Positions 1 through 8,479 are shown, counted from the stretch's first letter. The stretch: DNA of 58,765 nt from an uncultured Prolixibacteraceae bacterium (GCA_913063265.1 CAJXZG010000023.1:1-58765), one strand, 5' to 3'. Numbers and translations are program-made. The notes: generated from the sequence alone by a model not told the origin.

Positions 1-424
1 AAAGTACACTATAATAAGATGAATATTTTAGAGAATAAATAAATGACATTTCATATTGTTAATATTTTTCTTAAACACAGTTCGACTCCGCTCACTGTGA
101 CTGTCAGACTGAGCGTAGTCGAAGTCCGAATCTATTAATGTCATTAGCAATCTATATTAAAATCTTGTTTTCTAATATTTCAAAATATAGCTTTCCATAG
201 GTTCTTTAATAAATATAATTAAATACCATTCCACCGCAATAAATACGGTTCCTCCAGCCTGGAAAGTGGGGAAAATTTATGCTTTTTTTGTTATTCAAAT
301 TAAAAATGGAAATACATACTTTCTCCAAACGGGCGGAGTATCCCAACATTTAAGTCAGGAGGAGGTGGTTACAATTTTCTTTATGTAATTATCAATGACC
401 CAAAAGTAGATTGCTGTTTATTGA
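1..424. other. Intergenic/edge region without a convincing gene
   Basis: I find no credible coding region here. The stretch holds one REP-like inverted repeat (81-123) and otherwise AT-rich sequence. A short in-frame stretch around 310-420 on the plus strand encodes a glycine-rich segment, but it is not preceded by a plausible start and runs into the 3' end of the minus-strand phoH-like gene, so I do not call it. Confidence 0.5.
81..123. repeat. REP-like inverted repeat
   Basis: Arms TTCGACTCCGCTCA (81-94) and TGAGCGTAGTCGAA (110-123) are inverted copies that pair with one mismatched position, around a 15-nt spacer. It lies outside genes. Short palindromes of this TTCGACT...AGTCGAA type are frequent intergenic repeats in Bacteroidota; that frequency statement is from memory, and copy number in this genome cannot be judged from the window. 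Confidence 0.65.
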
Positions 425-1759
425 CTAAAGTAAGTTACTTGCCAACTCTGCCAAATAACTGCGCTCACCTTTTACCAGATTGATATGGGCAAATAAATCC
501 TGGTTTCTCATACGGTCTGTCATATAAGCCAAACCATTGGATTTCATATCCAGATAGGGAGAATCAATTTGTTGCAAATCTCCGGTAAATACCATTTTTG
601 TTCCTTCACCTGCACGGGTAATAATAGTTTTTATTTCATGTGGTGTAAGGTTTTGTGCTTCGTCGATAATAAAAAATGCATTGGACAGACTTCGTCCGCG
701 GATGTAGGCCAAAGGGGTAATATTTAACCTGTCTTCTTTGACCATTTCTTCGATGAGTTGGTACTCGTTACTACGTGGATTAAAAGAATGTTTAATCACC
801 GCCAGGTTGTCAAAAAGCGGTTGCATGTACGGACTGATTTTTTCAGAAGCATCTCCGGGCAAATAACCAATATCCCGATTACTTAACGCCACAATTGGAC
901 GGGCGAGAAGCACCTGTTCGTACAAACGGTGTTGTTCTATTGCAGCAGCCAATGCAAGTAAAGTTTTTCCTGTCCCGGCTTTTCCGGTTAATGCAATCAG
1001 TTTTATTTCGGGATCCATCAGCATATTCAAACTAAAGGTTTGCTCGGCATTCCGCGGTTTTATACCGTAAGCAGGTTTTTTTTCAATCCGGTACAGCCTT
1101 TGCGATTTTGCGTCATATTTAGCCAATGCGCTTGATGAAGTTCCTTTGAAAATGTAACATTCGTTTGATTCGGGAGTAAATTCATTTCCGGCATCTTCTA
1201 CTGCAATGGAACCCTGGCTGTACAACGCTTCAATCTGAGAATCGTCGAAATTTTCAAATGTAGTTACTGTTTTATCCAGTACATTTTCATCTGTTACCTG
1301 GTCGGTTTTGTAATCTTCAGATTGAATACCCAAAGACTTGGCTTTCATTCTAAGATTGATATCCTTGGTAACCAGAATGGTTTTTCTTTTAGGGTAAGCC
1401 TCTGAGATATATTCAGCGATTGAGAGTATTCGATGATCAGGAATATCCTCTTTAAAAGAAGTTTTCAGATTCTCAGAAAAAGGCTTTCCAGTTTCAATGC
1501 GTAACTTCCCCAATCCCTTACCTAGGGGTTTTCCTCCGTTAAATAGCTCATCTCCAATAATATCATCCAGTAATCTTGTAAATTCTCTGGCCTGAAAATT
1601 AATTAAATCATTTCCTCTCTTAAATTTGTCCAACTCCTCTAGTACGGTAATTGGCAAAATAATATCATTTTCTTCAAATTGATAGATACAAGTGTGGTCG
1701 TGGAGAATTACATTTGTATCGAGAATAAAAATTTTACTTTTGACTGTTTTGCTAAGCAT
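425..1759 (-). CDS. PhoH-family protein with N-terminal PIN domain
   Basis: Predicted cytoplasmic ATPase of the PIN-PhoH (PhoH2/YlaK) type, a family linked to RNA unwinding and cleavage. The N-terminus is a PIN nuclease domain (residues about 10-150) with the acidic motif ILDTNVIL, the LEELDKFKR segment and a later TKDINLR segment. The C-terminal half is the PhoH ATPase, with Walker A GKAGTGKT near residue 260, Walker B FIIDEAQN near 365 and FTGDLQQID near 393. About 444 residues is normal for the fused form. I use the ATG at 1759; a TTG two codons upstream would add two residues. It is divergent from folC across about 100 bp. The RNA-related function is inferred from the family; the physiological substrate is unknown. 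Confidence 0.93.
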   Translation of the reverse strand: MLSKTVKSKIFILDTNVILHDHTCIYQFEENDIILPITVLEELDKFKRGNDLINFQAREFTRLLDDIIGDELFNGGKPLGKGLGKLRIETGKPFSENLKTSFKEDIPDHRILSIAEYISEAYPKRKTILVTKDINLRMKAKSLGIQSEDYKTDQVTDENVLDKTVTTFENFDDSQIEALYSQGSIAVEDAGNEFTPESNECYIFKGTSSSALAKYDAKSQRLYRIEKKPAYGIKPRNAEQTFSLNMLMDPEIKLIALTGKAGTGKTLLALAAAIEQHRLYEQVLLARPIVALSNRDIGYLPGDASEKISPYMQPLFDNLAVIKHSFNPRSNEYQLIEEMVKEDRLNITPLAYIRGRSLSNAFFIIDEAQNLTPHEIKTIITRAGEGTKMVFTGDLQQIDSPYLDMKSNGLAYMTDRMRNQDLFAHINLVKGERSYLAELASNLL

Positions 1760-1861
1760 CTTCAAATTTTTGAGTTCTTAAATGTATTTATTTTGACCAA
1801 TAATTTTCAGTCCGTAATCAAAATTTAATTAACGAATTTCGGTTGATAAATTTTTTTATTT

Positions 1862-3157
1862 GTGAACTATTCAAAAACACTAAAATATTTGTATGAGCGT
1901 TTGCCGATGTACCAAAGACAGGGAAAAGCAGCTTATAAAAATAACCTTGACAATACTTTGTTTCTGGACGATTTTTTTAATCATCCGCATAGAAACTATA
2001 AAACAATACACATAGCCGGGACCAATGGAAAAGGATCAGTTTCTCATATGCTGGCAGCAGTTTTACAATCGGCTGGTTATAAAACAGGGCTTTATACTTC
2101 GCCACATTTGAAAGATTTTAGGGAGAGAATCAGGATTAATGGCAAAATGATTTCGGAAGAATCGGTAGTTGACTGGGTAGAAAAGTATCCGGTAAATAAT
2201 AACTTATGGAATATTGAGCCATCCTTTTTTGAATTAACAGTAGCCATGGCATTTGATTATTTTGCCGAACAAAAGGTGGATGTAGCAATCATAGAGGTTG
2301 GATTGGGAGGCAGGCTGGACTCAACCAATGTTATAAATCCCGAAGTTAGCGTAATTACCAATATAGGATTGGACCATACCAATTTACTTGGAAATACATT
2401 GCAGGAGATTGCCACTGAAAAAGCCGGTATTATTAAGGATAGCGTGCCGGTAGTTATTGGAAATTGGCAGAATGAAACTGCAAAAATATTTGAAGACTTT
2501 GCTGTCAAAAGAAAGACCCAACTTTTTTATGCAGATAAAGAATTTGATGTGGAATATTCAATGCTGGGACTTGATGGAAAACAAATCATGAATTTTACAC
2601 AAAAAGGGAAGCCTGAATTCCCGGATTTAAAACTTGATTTGTTGGGAAATTATCAATTAAAAAATATTCCGGCGGTTCTTAAAACTGTTGATATTCTCAA
2701 TAAAAAAGGATGGGACATTTCTAAGCAGCAGATATATTCAGGCCTGGCAAATGTAAGTAAAACAACCGGTTTAATGGGTCGTTGGCAAATTATTGGACAC
2801 AATCCGCAAATCGTTTGTGACACGGGACATAATGTGGATGGAATAAAGGCAATTGTAAGCCAAATTGAAAATACGGCATATGAAAATCTTCATATTGTTT
2901 TTGGGGTTGTTGAAGATAAAAATCCGGATGAAATATTAGAATTGTTGCCCCAAAAAGCTACTTATTATTTTGCAAAAGCAAATATTCCCAGAGCATTTGA
3001 TGAAAAAAAATTAACATTTAAAGCATGGAAAAATGGATTGACAGGAGATAGCTATTTGTCAGTATCAGAGGCATTTGTAGCTGCTAAAAAGAGTGCCGGT
3101 AAAAATGATTTGGTTTTTGTGGGAGGCAGTACTTTTGTGGTTTCTGAAATTTTGTAG
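1862..3157 (+). CDS. folC: Bifunctional folylpolyglutamate synthase / dihydrofolate synthase
   Basis: Cytoplasmic Mur-ligase-fold enzyme that adds L-glutamate to dihydropteroate or folates with ATP. The start is GTG at 1862, chosen because the N-terminus MNYSKTLKYLYERLPMYQ matches the beginning of the family. The ATP-binding loop AGTNGKGSVSH lies at residues 52-62, followed by the TSPHLKDFRERI segment and the IIEVGLGGRLDSTN and DHTNLLGNT motifs; the C-terminal ligase domain has CDTGHNVDG. The 431-residue length is normal. It is followed by the promoter of the tRNA-Val gene rather than by a co-transcribed gene. Confidence 0.95.
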   Translation: MNYSKTLKYLYERLPMYQRQGKAAYKNNLDNTLFLDDFFNHPHRNYKTIHIAGTNGKGSVSHMLAAVLQSAGYKTGLYTSPHLKDFRERIRINGKMISEESVVDWVEKYPVNNNLWNIEPSFFELTVAMAFDYFAEQKVDVAIIEVGLGGRLDSTNVINPEVSVITNIGLDHTNLLGNTLQEIATEKAGIIKDSVPVVIGNWQNETAKIFEDFAVKRKTQLFYADKEFDVEYSMLGLDGKQIMNFTQKGKPEFPDLKLDLLGNYQLKNIPAVLKTVDILNKKGWDISKQQIYSGLANVSKTTGLMGRWQIIGHNPQIVCDTGHNVDGIKAIVSQIENTAYENLHIVFGVVEDKNPDEILELLPQKATYYFAKANIPRAFDEKKLTFKAWKNGLTGDSYLSVSEAFVAAKKSAGKNDLVFVGGSTFVVSEIL

Positions 3158-3174
3158 CTTTTTTTTGGTTTTCT

Positions 3175-3205
3175 TTTGCAGAACTGAAAATAGGTTATAT
3201 ATTTG
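3175..3205 (+). promoter_or_regulatory. Bacteroidota-type promoter for tRNA-Val
   Basis: A TTTG element (3175-3178) is followed after 19 nt by TATATTTG (3198-3205), an exact match to the Bacteroidota sigma-ABfr consensus TTTG / TAnnTTTG. It lies about 73 bp upstream of the mature tRNA 5' end, leaving a plausible 5' leader. Confidence 0.7.
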
Positions 3206-3277
3206 CAGCGCCTTTCTGAAAAGGGGGCACGTTCAGAAACAAAAATTATATAAATTTTGGAGCAATCCAAAATTCCC

Positions 3278-3352
3278 GGGCGATTAGCTCAGTTGGTTCA
3301 GAGCACCTGGTTTACACCCAGGGGGTCAGCGGTTCGACTCCGTTATCGCCCA
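3278..3352 (+). tRNA. tRNA-Val (anticodon TAC)
   Basis: A complete cloverleaf can be drawn by eye. The acceptor stem is GGGCGAT (3278-3284) with ATCGCCC (3345-3351) and discriminator A. The D arm is GCTC/GAGC. The anticodon arm is CCTGG-TTTACAC-CCAGG with anticodon TAC at 3313-3315. The T arm is AGCGG-TTCGACT-CCGTT. CCA is not encoded. It is followed directly by a strong intrinsic terminator and preceded by a consensus promoter, so it appears to be a single-gene transcription unit. A broken copy lies at 3668-3755. Confidence 0.95.
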
Positions 3353-3359
3353 CAAAATG

Positions 3360-3383
3360 AGGACAGTTTAACTGTCCTTTTTT
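3360..3383 (+). terminator. Rho-independent terminator of tRNA-Val
   Basis: AGGACAGTT and AACTGTCCT form a 9-bp self-complementary hairpin (3360-3378; the innermost pairs must open to form the loop), followed by a run of five T. The whole structure recurs behind the tRNA pseudogene at 3762-3785. Confidence 0.85.
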
Positions 3384-3406
3384 GTTTCATCTAACTCCAA
3401 AACCAA

Positions 3407-3667
3407 ATGTTTTACTGCTACATATTGTATTCTCCAAAACTTGATAAATATTATATCGGTTCAACTAATAATATTGAAGGACGTTTACAAAGGCACAATT
3501 CGTCAAATCGAGGATTTACATCAACCGGGAAGCCCTGGGAATTAAAATATTATGAAAGCTTTGAAACAAGATCTGAAGCTTTGGAAAGGGAAATGCAGCT
3601 AAAAAAGATGAAGAACAGAAGTTTTTTGGAGGAGTTAATTTCAAAAAAAGAAAATAGAGGAATATAA
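3407..3667 (+). CDS. Small GIY-YIG endonuclease-superfamily protein
   Basis: An 86-residue stand-alone GIY-YIG domain of the UPF0213/YhbQ-like type. The first strand carries CYILYS (residues 4-9), the second YYIGST (about 15-20). A candidate catalytic Arg lies in GRLQRHN and the acidic residue in the SEALEREMQLKK helix near residue 60. No DNA-binding accessory domain is visible. The gene begins 24 bp after the tRNA-Val terminator and ends directly before a degenerate tRNA-Val copy. The first 17 nt of the gene are repeated after that copy, so gene and tRNA appear to have been duplicated as one unit. Whether it acts as a homing-type or repair nuclease is unknown. Confidence 0.88.
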   Translation: MFYCYILYSPKLDKYYIGSTNNIEGRLQRHNSSNRGFTSTGKPWELKYYESFETRSEALEREMQLKKMKNRSFLEELISKKENRGI

Positions 3668-3755
3668 AAAGATTATCTCAGTTGGTTCAGAGCATCCCGA
3701 TTACATCGGGAGGGTCAGCGGTTCTCCCGATAATTATCGGGACCGTTATCGCCCA
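3668..3755 (+). pseudogene. Degenerate tRNA-Val copy carrying two TCCCGAT...ATCGGGA palindromes
   Basis: From 3671 this copies the tRNA-Val gene: the D arm, variable region and 3' acceptor strand are nearly unchanged. It cannot fold as a tRNA. The 5' acceptor strand GGGC is replaced by AAAA. The anticodon arm has become TCCCGATTACATCGGGA (3695-3711). The T loop is interrupted by the perfect 18-nt palindrome TCCCGATAATTATCGGGA (3725-3742). The same terminator sequence follows. The two palindromes share identical 7-nt arms, suggesting that the same repeat overwrote two arms. Confidence 0.85.
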
Positions 3756-3825
3756 CTAAAGAGGACAGTTTTACTGTCCTTTTTTGTTTCATCTATCTCC
3801 AAAACCAAATGTTTTACTGCTACAT
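3671..3825 (+). repeat. Second copy of the tRNA-Val/terminator/GIY-YIG-start unit
   Basis: This is a direct repeat of 3282-3423. The order tRNA sequence, terminator hairpin, TTTGTTTCATCTA.CTCCAA linker and ATGTTTTACTGCTACAT (the start of the GIY-YIG gene) is preserved. In this copy the ATG at 3809 leads to a stop after six codons, so only a remnant of the nuclease gene start remains. Confidence 0.85.
3762..3785 (+). terminator. Terminator copy behind the tRNA pseudogene
   Basis: AGGACAG-TTTTA-CTGTCCT hairpin (3762-3780) followed by five T; duplicate of the terminator at 3360-3383. Confidence 0.75.
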
Positions 3826-3907
3826 TAATTCCCACTTTTGTGGTTTTATTTTTTATGTAATTAAATTCTCATTGAATTAATGTAACTTTATAAAAATCAA
3901 AATTATA

Positions 3908-5251
3908 ATGGGAAGAAAGCAAGACTTAATCCGGTATTTGTTAGTCAGGCTGAATGCTGTTTTTCTATTTGTAATTTTTACATTAAACACCGGTAATTTA
4001 TACGCTCAAACAGATTCACCGGAAACGGAAGTATATGTTGATGAAAAAGATTTAGTAGATGTCATTCGTGGCAAAAACTCAAAGAAAAAAAGTACGGGAA
4101 TTCCACAAAAAGGTAAACTGATTGCTTTTGCCGCTCCTATTTTTGGCTCAAATCCATCTCTTGGAACTTTCTTTGGGTTGGGTGGAACAGGAGCAATGTA
4201 CCTCGGAGAACCGGAGAATACAAACATTTCTAATCTGAACCTTGCATTAATGTACACTACAAAAAATCAATTTGTAGGAAATTTAAGAGGAACTTTGATG
4301 ACTCCCGGAAACCATTGGCAAATGCTCATTGATGCCAAATACAGCATTTTTTCTGAAGGAACTTACGGATTGGGAAGCGATTACAATCAACCCATTCGCG
4401 AAGGGTGGAATATTGGAGGGATACACACCGAAGGTATTGAAAGTGTTCAGCAATTGAATTTTAACTATGTGAAATTTCATTATACCGCATTAAGGGAAAC
4501 CGCAGAGCATTTATATTTCGGAATCGGATATCATCTCGACATTCATAATAAAATAGAAGATTTAAACCTTGACCTGGAAGCACCCAATCCAATAATTACA
4601 AGTCATTTTATTTATAACGCAGCAAAAGGTTTTAGTTTATATGAATATACATCATCCGGATTAAGTATCAACACGGTTTACGATAGTCGTGACCATACGG
4701 TAAGTCCTTATAAAGGTAATTTTTCGCAAATTACATACCGAATAAATCCTGAGTTTTTGGGAAGTTCCAAAGCATATCAGCAACTTTATCTCGAACTCAG
4801 GCACTATCAACCTGTATCAAAAAAAATACCGAGGCATCTGATTTCATTTTGGGCCATGGGACAATTTATAACCTCGGGCGATGCTCCATATCTTGATTTG
4901 CCAGCCAGTAGCTATGATATGCGAAACCGAATTGGAAGAGGTTATGTAGCTGCCCGATTCAGAGGTAAAAACTGGGTTACTGCCGAAACTGAATATCGTT
5001 TCCCGATTACAAAAAATGGCCTAATTGGTGGAGTAATATTTGGAAGTATCACATCAACCTCGAGAGAAGAAGTTAGGGATTCAGAAACTTATTGGCCCCA
5101 ATTAAAATTATTTGAGGCTATCAGACCTGCAGGTGGGTTAGGTGCGCGAATATTGTTGAACCGTACAGGGCGCTTAAACCTTACCATGGATATGGCTTTT
5201 GGGCAAAATGGTTCAAAAGGATTTTATGTCGCGGTGGGCGAAACATTCTAA
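3908..5251 (+). CDS. BamA/Omp85-like outer-membrane beta-barrel protein
   Basis: A 447-residue protein with an N-terminal signal peptide (hydrophobic segment ending at LYAQ, residues about 15-34), so it is exported. The rest consists of alternating beta strands typical of an outer-membrane barrel. The segment GRGYVAARFRGKNWVTAETEYRFPI resembles the conserved RGF/RGY loop and following strand of the Omp85 (surface antigen D15) barrel. No POTRA repeats are evident before the barrel, so this is a barrel-only member rather than the essential BamA. It ends convergently with the photolyase-like gene, the two stop codons overlapping by 4 bp. The transported partner is unknown. Confidence 0.75.
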   Translation: MGRKQDLIRYLLVRLNAVFLFVIFTLNTGNLYAQTDSPETEVYVDEKDLVDVIRGKNSKKKSTGIPQKGKLIAFAAPIFGSNPSLGTFFGLGGTGAMYLGEPENTNISNLNLALMYTTKNQFVGNLRGTLMTPGNHWQMLIDAKYSIFSEGTYGLGSDYNQPIREGWNIGGIHTEGIESVQQLNFNYVKFHYTALRETAEHLYFGIGYHLDIHNKIEDLNLDLEAPNPIITSHFIYNAAKGFSLYEYTSSGLSINTVYDSRDHTVSPYKGNFSQITYRINPEFLGSSKAYQQLYLELRHYQPVSKKIPRHLISFWAMGQFITSGDAPYLDLPASSYDMRNRIGRGYVAARFRGKNWVTAETEYRFPITKNGLIGGVIFGSITSTSREEVRDSETYWPQLKLFEAIRPAGGLGARILLNRTGRLNLTMDMAFGQNGSKGFYVAVGETF

Positions 5252-6729
5252 GTATTTTTAAAGCTCAACAAATAATCTTCTGCCCTTTCTAAATGTGCAT
5301 TTCGTCTGCTGACATCCATTTTATCAAAATTTCGAATAAGCATATTTAATCTTGGGTTCTTTTGGAAGAAAGAGCGGTGTTTATCCATAAACCGCCAGAA
5401 TAACCCATCCCAAATTTGTTGCCAGTCACCTTTCGGGTAATTGCTCATTTTTAAAATATAATTGCTGCTGCTGATATAGGGTTTGGTAGCCATTAAACCT
5501 CCATCGGCAAACTGGCTCATGCCATAAACATTGGGCACCATTACCCAGTCGTAGGCATCAATAAACATTTCCATAAAACAACGGTAAACTTCGTTGGGAT
5601 GAAATTCGCACAACAACATAAAATTACCCAGAATCATTAAGCGTTCAATGTGATGGCCATAACCTGTTTTTAAGACTTTTCGAATGACATCATCAACAGG
5701 CAATATTCCTGTTTCAGCGGTCCAGAATGATTTTGGAATCTTTTTTTGAAAACCCCAAAAATTTCTGGTACGCTGTTTTTTTCCTTTAAAAATGTAGACT
5801 CCCCTTAAAAATTCCCGCCAGCCTAAAATCTGCCGTACAAATCCTTCCAGTGAATTTAATGGGATTTCAATTTCTTGCGCAAACGCGATGGTTTCTTCAA
5901 TAACTTCTGCCGGTGTTAATAATCCGCAATTAATTAAGGGCGATAATAAACTGTGATGCAAGAGGTTTTCTCCGCGAACCATACTGTCTTGGTACTTACC
6001 AAATTCATAAAACCGGCTTTTTAAAAAATCTGTCATCCAGACATACGAATCTGTGTGTGTTACCGGATAATAATTATTATCATCCAGTTCCCCATAATTA
6101 TCAGAAAAGTATTTTTCTACATATTCTTTTGCTTCAATGGTAAATTCATTTTTATCAGGCCAACGAATTGCAGGCGCAGTTTTGTTCTTGGGGTATTTCA
6201 CCCGGTTTTGCTCATCAAAAGTCCATTTTTCGCCCAAGGGTTTTCCATTTTTATTTAAAAGTATATTCCATTTTTTTCGTTGTTCGATATAAAAACTGGT
6301 TTGCCTCAAAGTAGATTTTTCAAAGAATGGTTTTACTGATTCAGCTGTATTTATAAATAATGGTGATGAACACAATTTAATTGCCAGGTTGAATTCCTCA
6401 TATCCTTTTCTGAGTCGCTGTTCCAGCCAATCGTCGTCGGGTTGAAAACAATGTATTTCTTTCACTTGTTTTTTGGCCAGATATGGAAGTAAAAATCTTA
6501 TATCGGAAAATTCTGATTGACTGTCAATATAAACAGTATTGACTTTTTTCTTTTTCAGAAGGGTTTCGAAATATTTCATGCTGGCGCGATGAAAAGCAAG
6601 TTTCTGCTTATGAAACTTGTATTGTTTAAAAAACAAAAATTCTTCCACTATGTAAACTTGTTTGCAAGCTTCTATAAAAGGATTCTTCTCAAACAACTGA
6701 TGAGGAAAAACGATACCAACATTCTCCAT
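5248..6729 (-). CDS. Cryptochrome/photolyase-family protein (FeS-BCP/PhrB branch) lacking the Cys cluster
   Basis: Predicted FAD flavoprotein of the deoxyribodipyrimidine photolyase-related branch, 493 residues. The N-terminal alpha/beta domain and the helical FAD domain are recognisable: GYGHHIERLMILGNFML, then DAYDWVMVPNVYGMSQFADGG and TKPYISSSNYILKMSNY. In PhrB-type proteins a stretch with three cysteines that bind a [4Fe-4S] cluster follows KMSDY. Here it is a short cysteine-free linker (PKGDWQQI, after residue 431) leading into WDGLFWRF. The protein therefore should not hold the canonical cluster. Repair of 6-4 photoproducts or a light-sensing role is family-level inference. Its start is 88 bp from the divergent patatin gene. 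Confidence 0.87.
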   Translation of the reverse strand: MENVGIVFPHQLFEKNPFIEACKQVYIVEEFLFFKQYKFHKQKLAFHRASMKYFETLLKKKKVNTVYIDSQSEFSDIRFLLPYLAKKQVKEIHCFQPDDDWLEQRLRKGYEEFNLAIKLCSSPLFINTAESVKPFFEKSTLRQTSFYIEQRKKWNILLNKNGKPLGEKWTFDEQNRVKYPKNKTAPAIRWPDKNEFTIEAKEYVEKYFSDNYGELDDNNYYPVTHTDSYVWMTDFLKSRFYEFGKYQDSMVRGENLLHHSLLSPLINCGLLTPAEVIEETIAFAQEIEIPLNSLEGFVRQILGWREFLRGVYIFKGKKQRTRNFWGFQKKIPKSFWTAETGILPVDDVIRKVLKTGYGHHIERLMILGNFMLLCEFHPNEVYRCFMEMFIDAYDWVMVPNVYGMSQFADGGLMATKPYISSSNYILKMSNYPKGDWQQIWDGLFWRFMDKHRSFFQKNPRLNMLIRNFDKMDVSRRNAHLERAEDYLLSFKNT

Positions 6730-6817
6730 TTTTGTAACTTTGTTATTAACAATTTAAGGAAAATAAAGTTAAATAGAATGATTCATATTATCGAAGATTT
6801 TTTAAACTGATACAAAA

Positions 6818-7705
6818 ATGGCAAAAAACGTAGCATTGGTTTTATCCAGCGGTGGCGCGAGAGGAATTGCGCATATTGGGGTTATTGAACAACTTCTTGA
6901 AATGGGATATAAAATTACTTCTGTATCCGGGACTTCAATTGGTTCTCTGATTGGTGGATTATTTGCAGTGGAACACCTAAACGATTATAAAAATTGGATT
7001 GCAAGTCTGGATAGCGGAGACGTATTTTCTTTGATGGATTTTCAATTAAATTCTGCCGGTTTTATTAAAGGCAAGAAAGTTTTTAACCATATGAAACAAT
7101 GGCTTAGCGAACACAACATAGAAGATTTGTCAATACCGTATACTGCTGTTGCAACTGATATTATAAACCGTAAAGAAATTGTTTTTGATAAAGGAAGTCT
7201 TGTAGATGCCATAAGGGCATCTGTGGCTGTCCCCGGATTTATCTCCCCTCTTTACTATAATGATAAATGGCTCTTTGATGGGGGAGTGGTCAATCCCTTA
7301 CCGCTTAATCGAGTAAAACGTAAAAAGGGCGATATCCTGGTTGCAGTTAATTTAAATGCTTTTGTAGAAAATCAAATGGTTGAAAGAAAAAATACCATGT
7401 TGGATAATGTAAAACAATTTCCACAATTAACTGAAATAATGAACTGGTATCAGGAACGATTTGGAAATGATAAACAAAAACCTAAAAAACTGGATATGTC
7501 ATATTTGTCGTTAATGAACCAAATGTTTGACATGATGCAGGAGCAGATTTCTGATTTTACTTTACAACAAACACCTCCAGATATTTTAATTAATATTCCA
7601 CGTGATGCCTGCAGCACATTTGAGTTTCATAAGTCAAAAGAGATTATTGAGATAGGGAAAAAAGAGGCACTCGTGGCAGTAGAAAAATTTCAAAATAAAT
7701 CTTAG
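6818..7705 (+). CDS. Patatin-like phospholipase / RssA-like serine esterase
   Basis: A 295-residue cytoplasmic or peripheral lipid acyl hydrolase of the bacterial patatin family. It has the oxyanion-hole motif SSGGARGIAHIG (residues 10-21), the nucleophile elbow GTSIG with Ser40, and the second catalytic residue in FDGGVV (Asp154), giving the Ser/Asp dyad. There is no signal peptide. It is divergent from the photolyase-like gene; the next gene, kefF-like, begins 176 bp downstream. Substrate unknown; the short RssA-like architecture is common in Bacteroidota. Confidence 0.9.
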   Translation: MAKNVALVLSSGGARGIAHIGVIEQLLEMGYKITSVSGTSIGSLIGGLFAVEHLNDYKNWIASLDSGDVFSLMDFQLNSAGFIKGKKVFNHMKQWLSEHNIEDLSIPYTAVATDIINRKEIVFDKGSLVDAIRASVAVPGFISPLYYNDKWLFDGGVVNPLPLNRVKRKKGDILVAVNLNAFVENQMVERKNTMLDNVKQFPQLTEIMNWYQERFGNDKQKPKKLDMSYLSLMNQMFDMMQEQISDFTLQQTPPDILINIPRDACSTFEFHKSKEIIEIGKKEALVAVEKFQNKS

Positions 7706-7881
7706 AAACAGGTATTCGATAGTTGTTTTTTTACGTAAGTTTCAGACTATGTTTAAAGTGTTGAGCACTAAATGATTTACAACATTTCATGTATTGGTTT
7801 GTTAGTTTAAACATTCATACAGGAATAATATCCTTAAAATTTCCTGTGTGCTGAACGTTAATATTGAGGCAATTTAAATAC

Positions 7882-8475
7882 ATGAAAATTCTAATACTTT
7901 TTGCGCATCCGGCATTTCATAAATCAAGGGTCAATAAGATTTTAACTAACGGTATAGATGAGTCAGAAAATATAACTTTTCATGATTTGTACCAGGAATA
8001 TCCCGAGTTAGATATTGATGTAAAACGAGAACAGGACCTGTTAAATAAACATGATGTTATTGTTTTTCATTTTCCTCTGTTCTGGTACAGTACACCATCT
8101 ATTTTAAAAGAGTGGCAGGATTTGGTTTTGGAGCATGGCTGGGCTTTTGGTAGTAAGGGAAATGCTTTGAAAGATAAATTGTTCTTATGTCTTGTTACAG
8201 CGGGGGGACCTCAAAAAGCCTATAATGTGGGAGATTTTCATAATCACACCATAAATCAATTGTTATCGCCATTAAGACAAACTGCAGTGCTTTGTAAAAT
8301 GAAACCTTTGCCACCGTTTGTGGTATACGGAACTCATGCGATTGAAAAAGATGAGGTACTTCGGCATAAAGAGGATCTGTTTTATTTTTTAGACCAATTG
8401 ATAAATAATCAAATAAACGGAGAGATATTAGAGAATTTTGAGTACTTAAATGACTTTATAGCTAAACAGAACTAA
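7882..8475 (+). CDS. KefF-like flavodoxin-fold NAD(P)H oxidoreductase
   Basis: A 197-residue flavodoxin-fold quinone-reductase-family protein. The start is the ATG at 7882, giving MKILILFAHPAFHKSRVN, the usual beta1/P-loop of the family; an upstream TTG would add six residues without support. FHFPLFWYSTPSILKEWQDLVLEHGWAFG and LVTAGGPQKAYN are family FMN-site motifs. It ends 4 bp before the kefC-like antiporter gene, the same pairing as KefF with KefC in enterobacteria, so it probably binds and activates the antiporter. The stop-start distance indicates co-transcription. Confidence 0.88.
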   Translation: MKILILFAHPAFHKSRVNKILTNGIDESENITFHDLYQEYPELDIDVKREQDLLNKHDVIVFHFPLFWYSTPSILKEWQDLVLEHGWAFGSKGNALKDKLFLCLVTAGGPQKAYNVGDFHNHTINQLLSPLRQTAVLCKMKPLPPFVVYGTHAIEKDEVLRHKEDLFYFLDQLINNQINGEILENFEYLNDFIAKQN

Positions 8476-8479
8476 TATT

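Noticed and set aside
310..420. Small plus-strand peptide with a glycine run near the left edge
   Set aside because: No start codon in frame after the preceding stop and no similarity that I recognise; likely chance.
3668..3755. Second functional tRNA-Val
   Set aside because: The acceptor stem 5' strand is lost and a palindrome interrupts the T loop, so it cannot fold as a tRNA.
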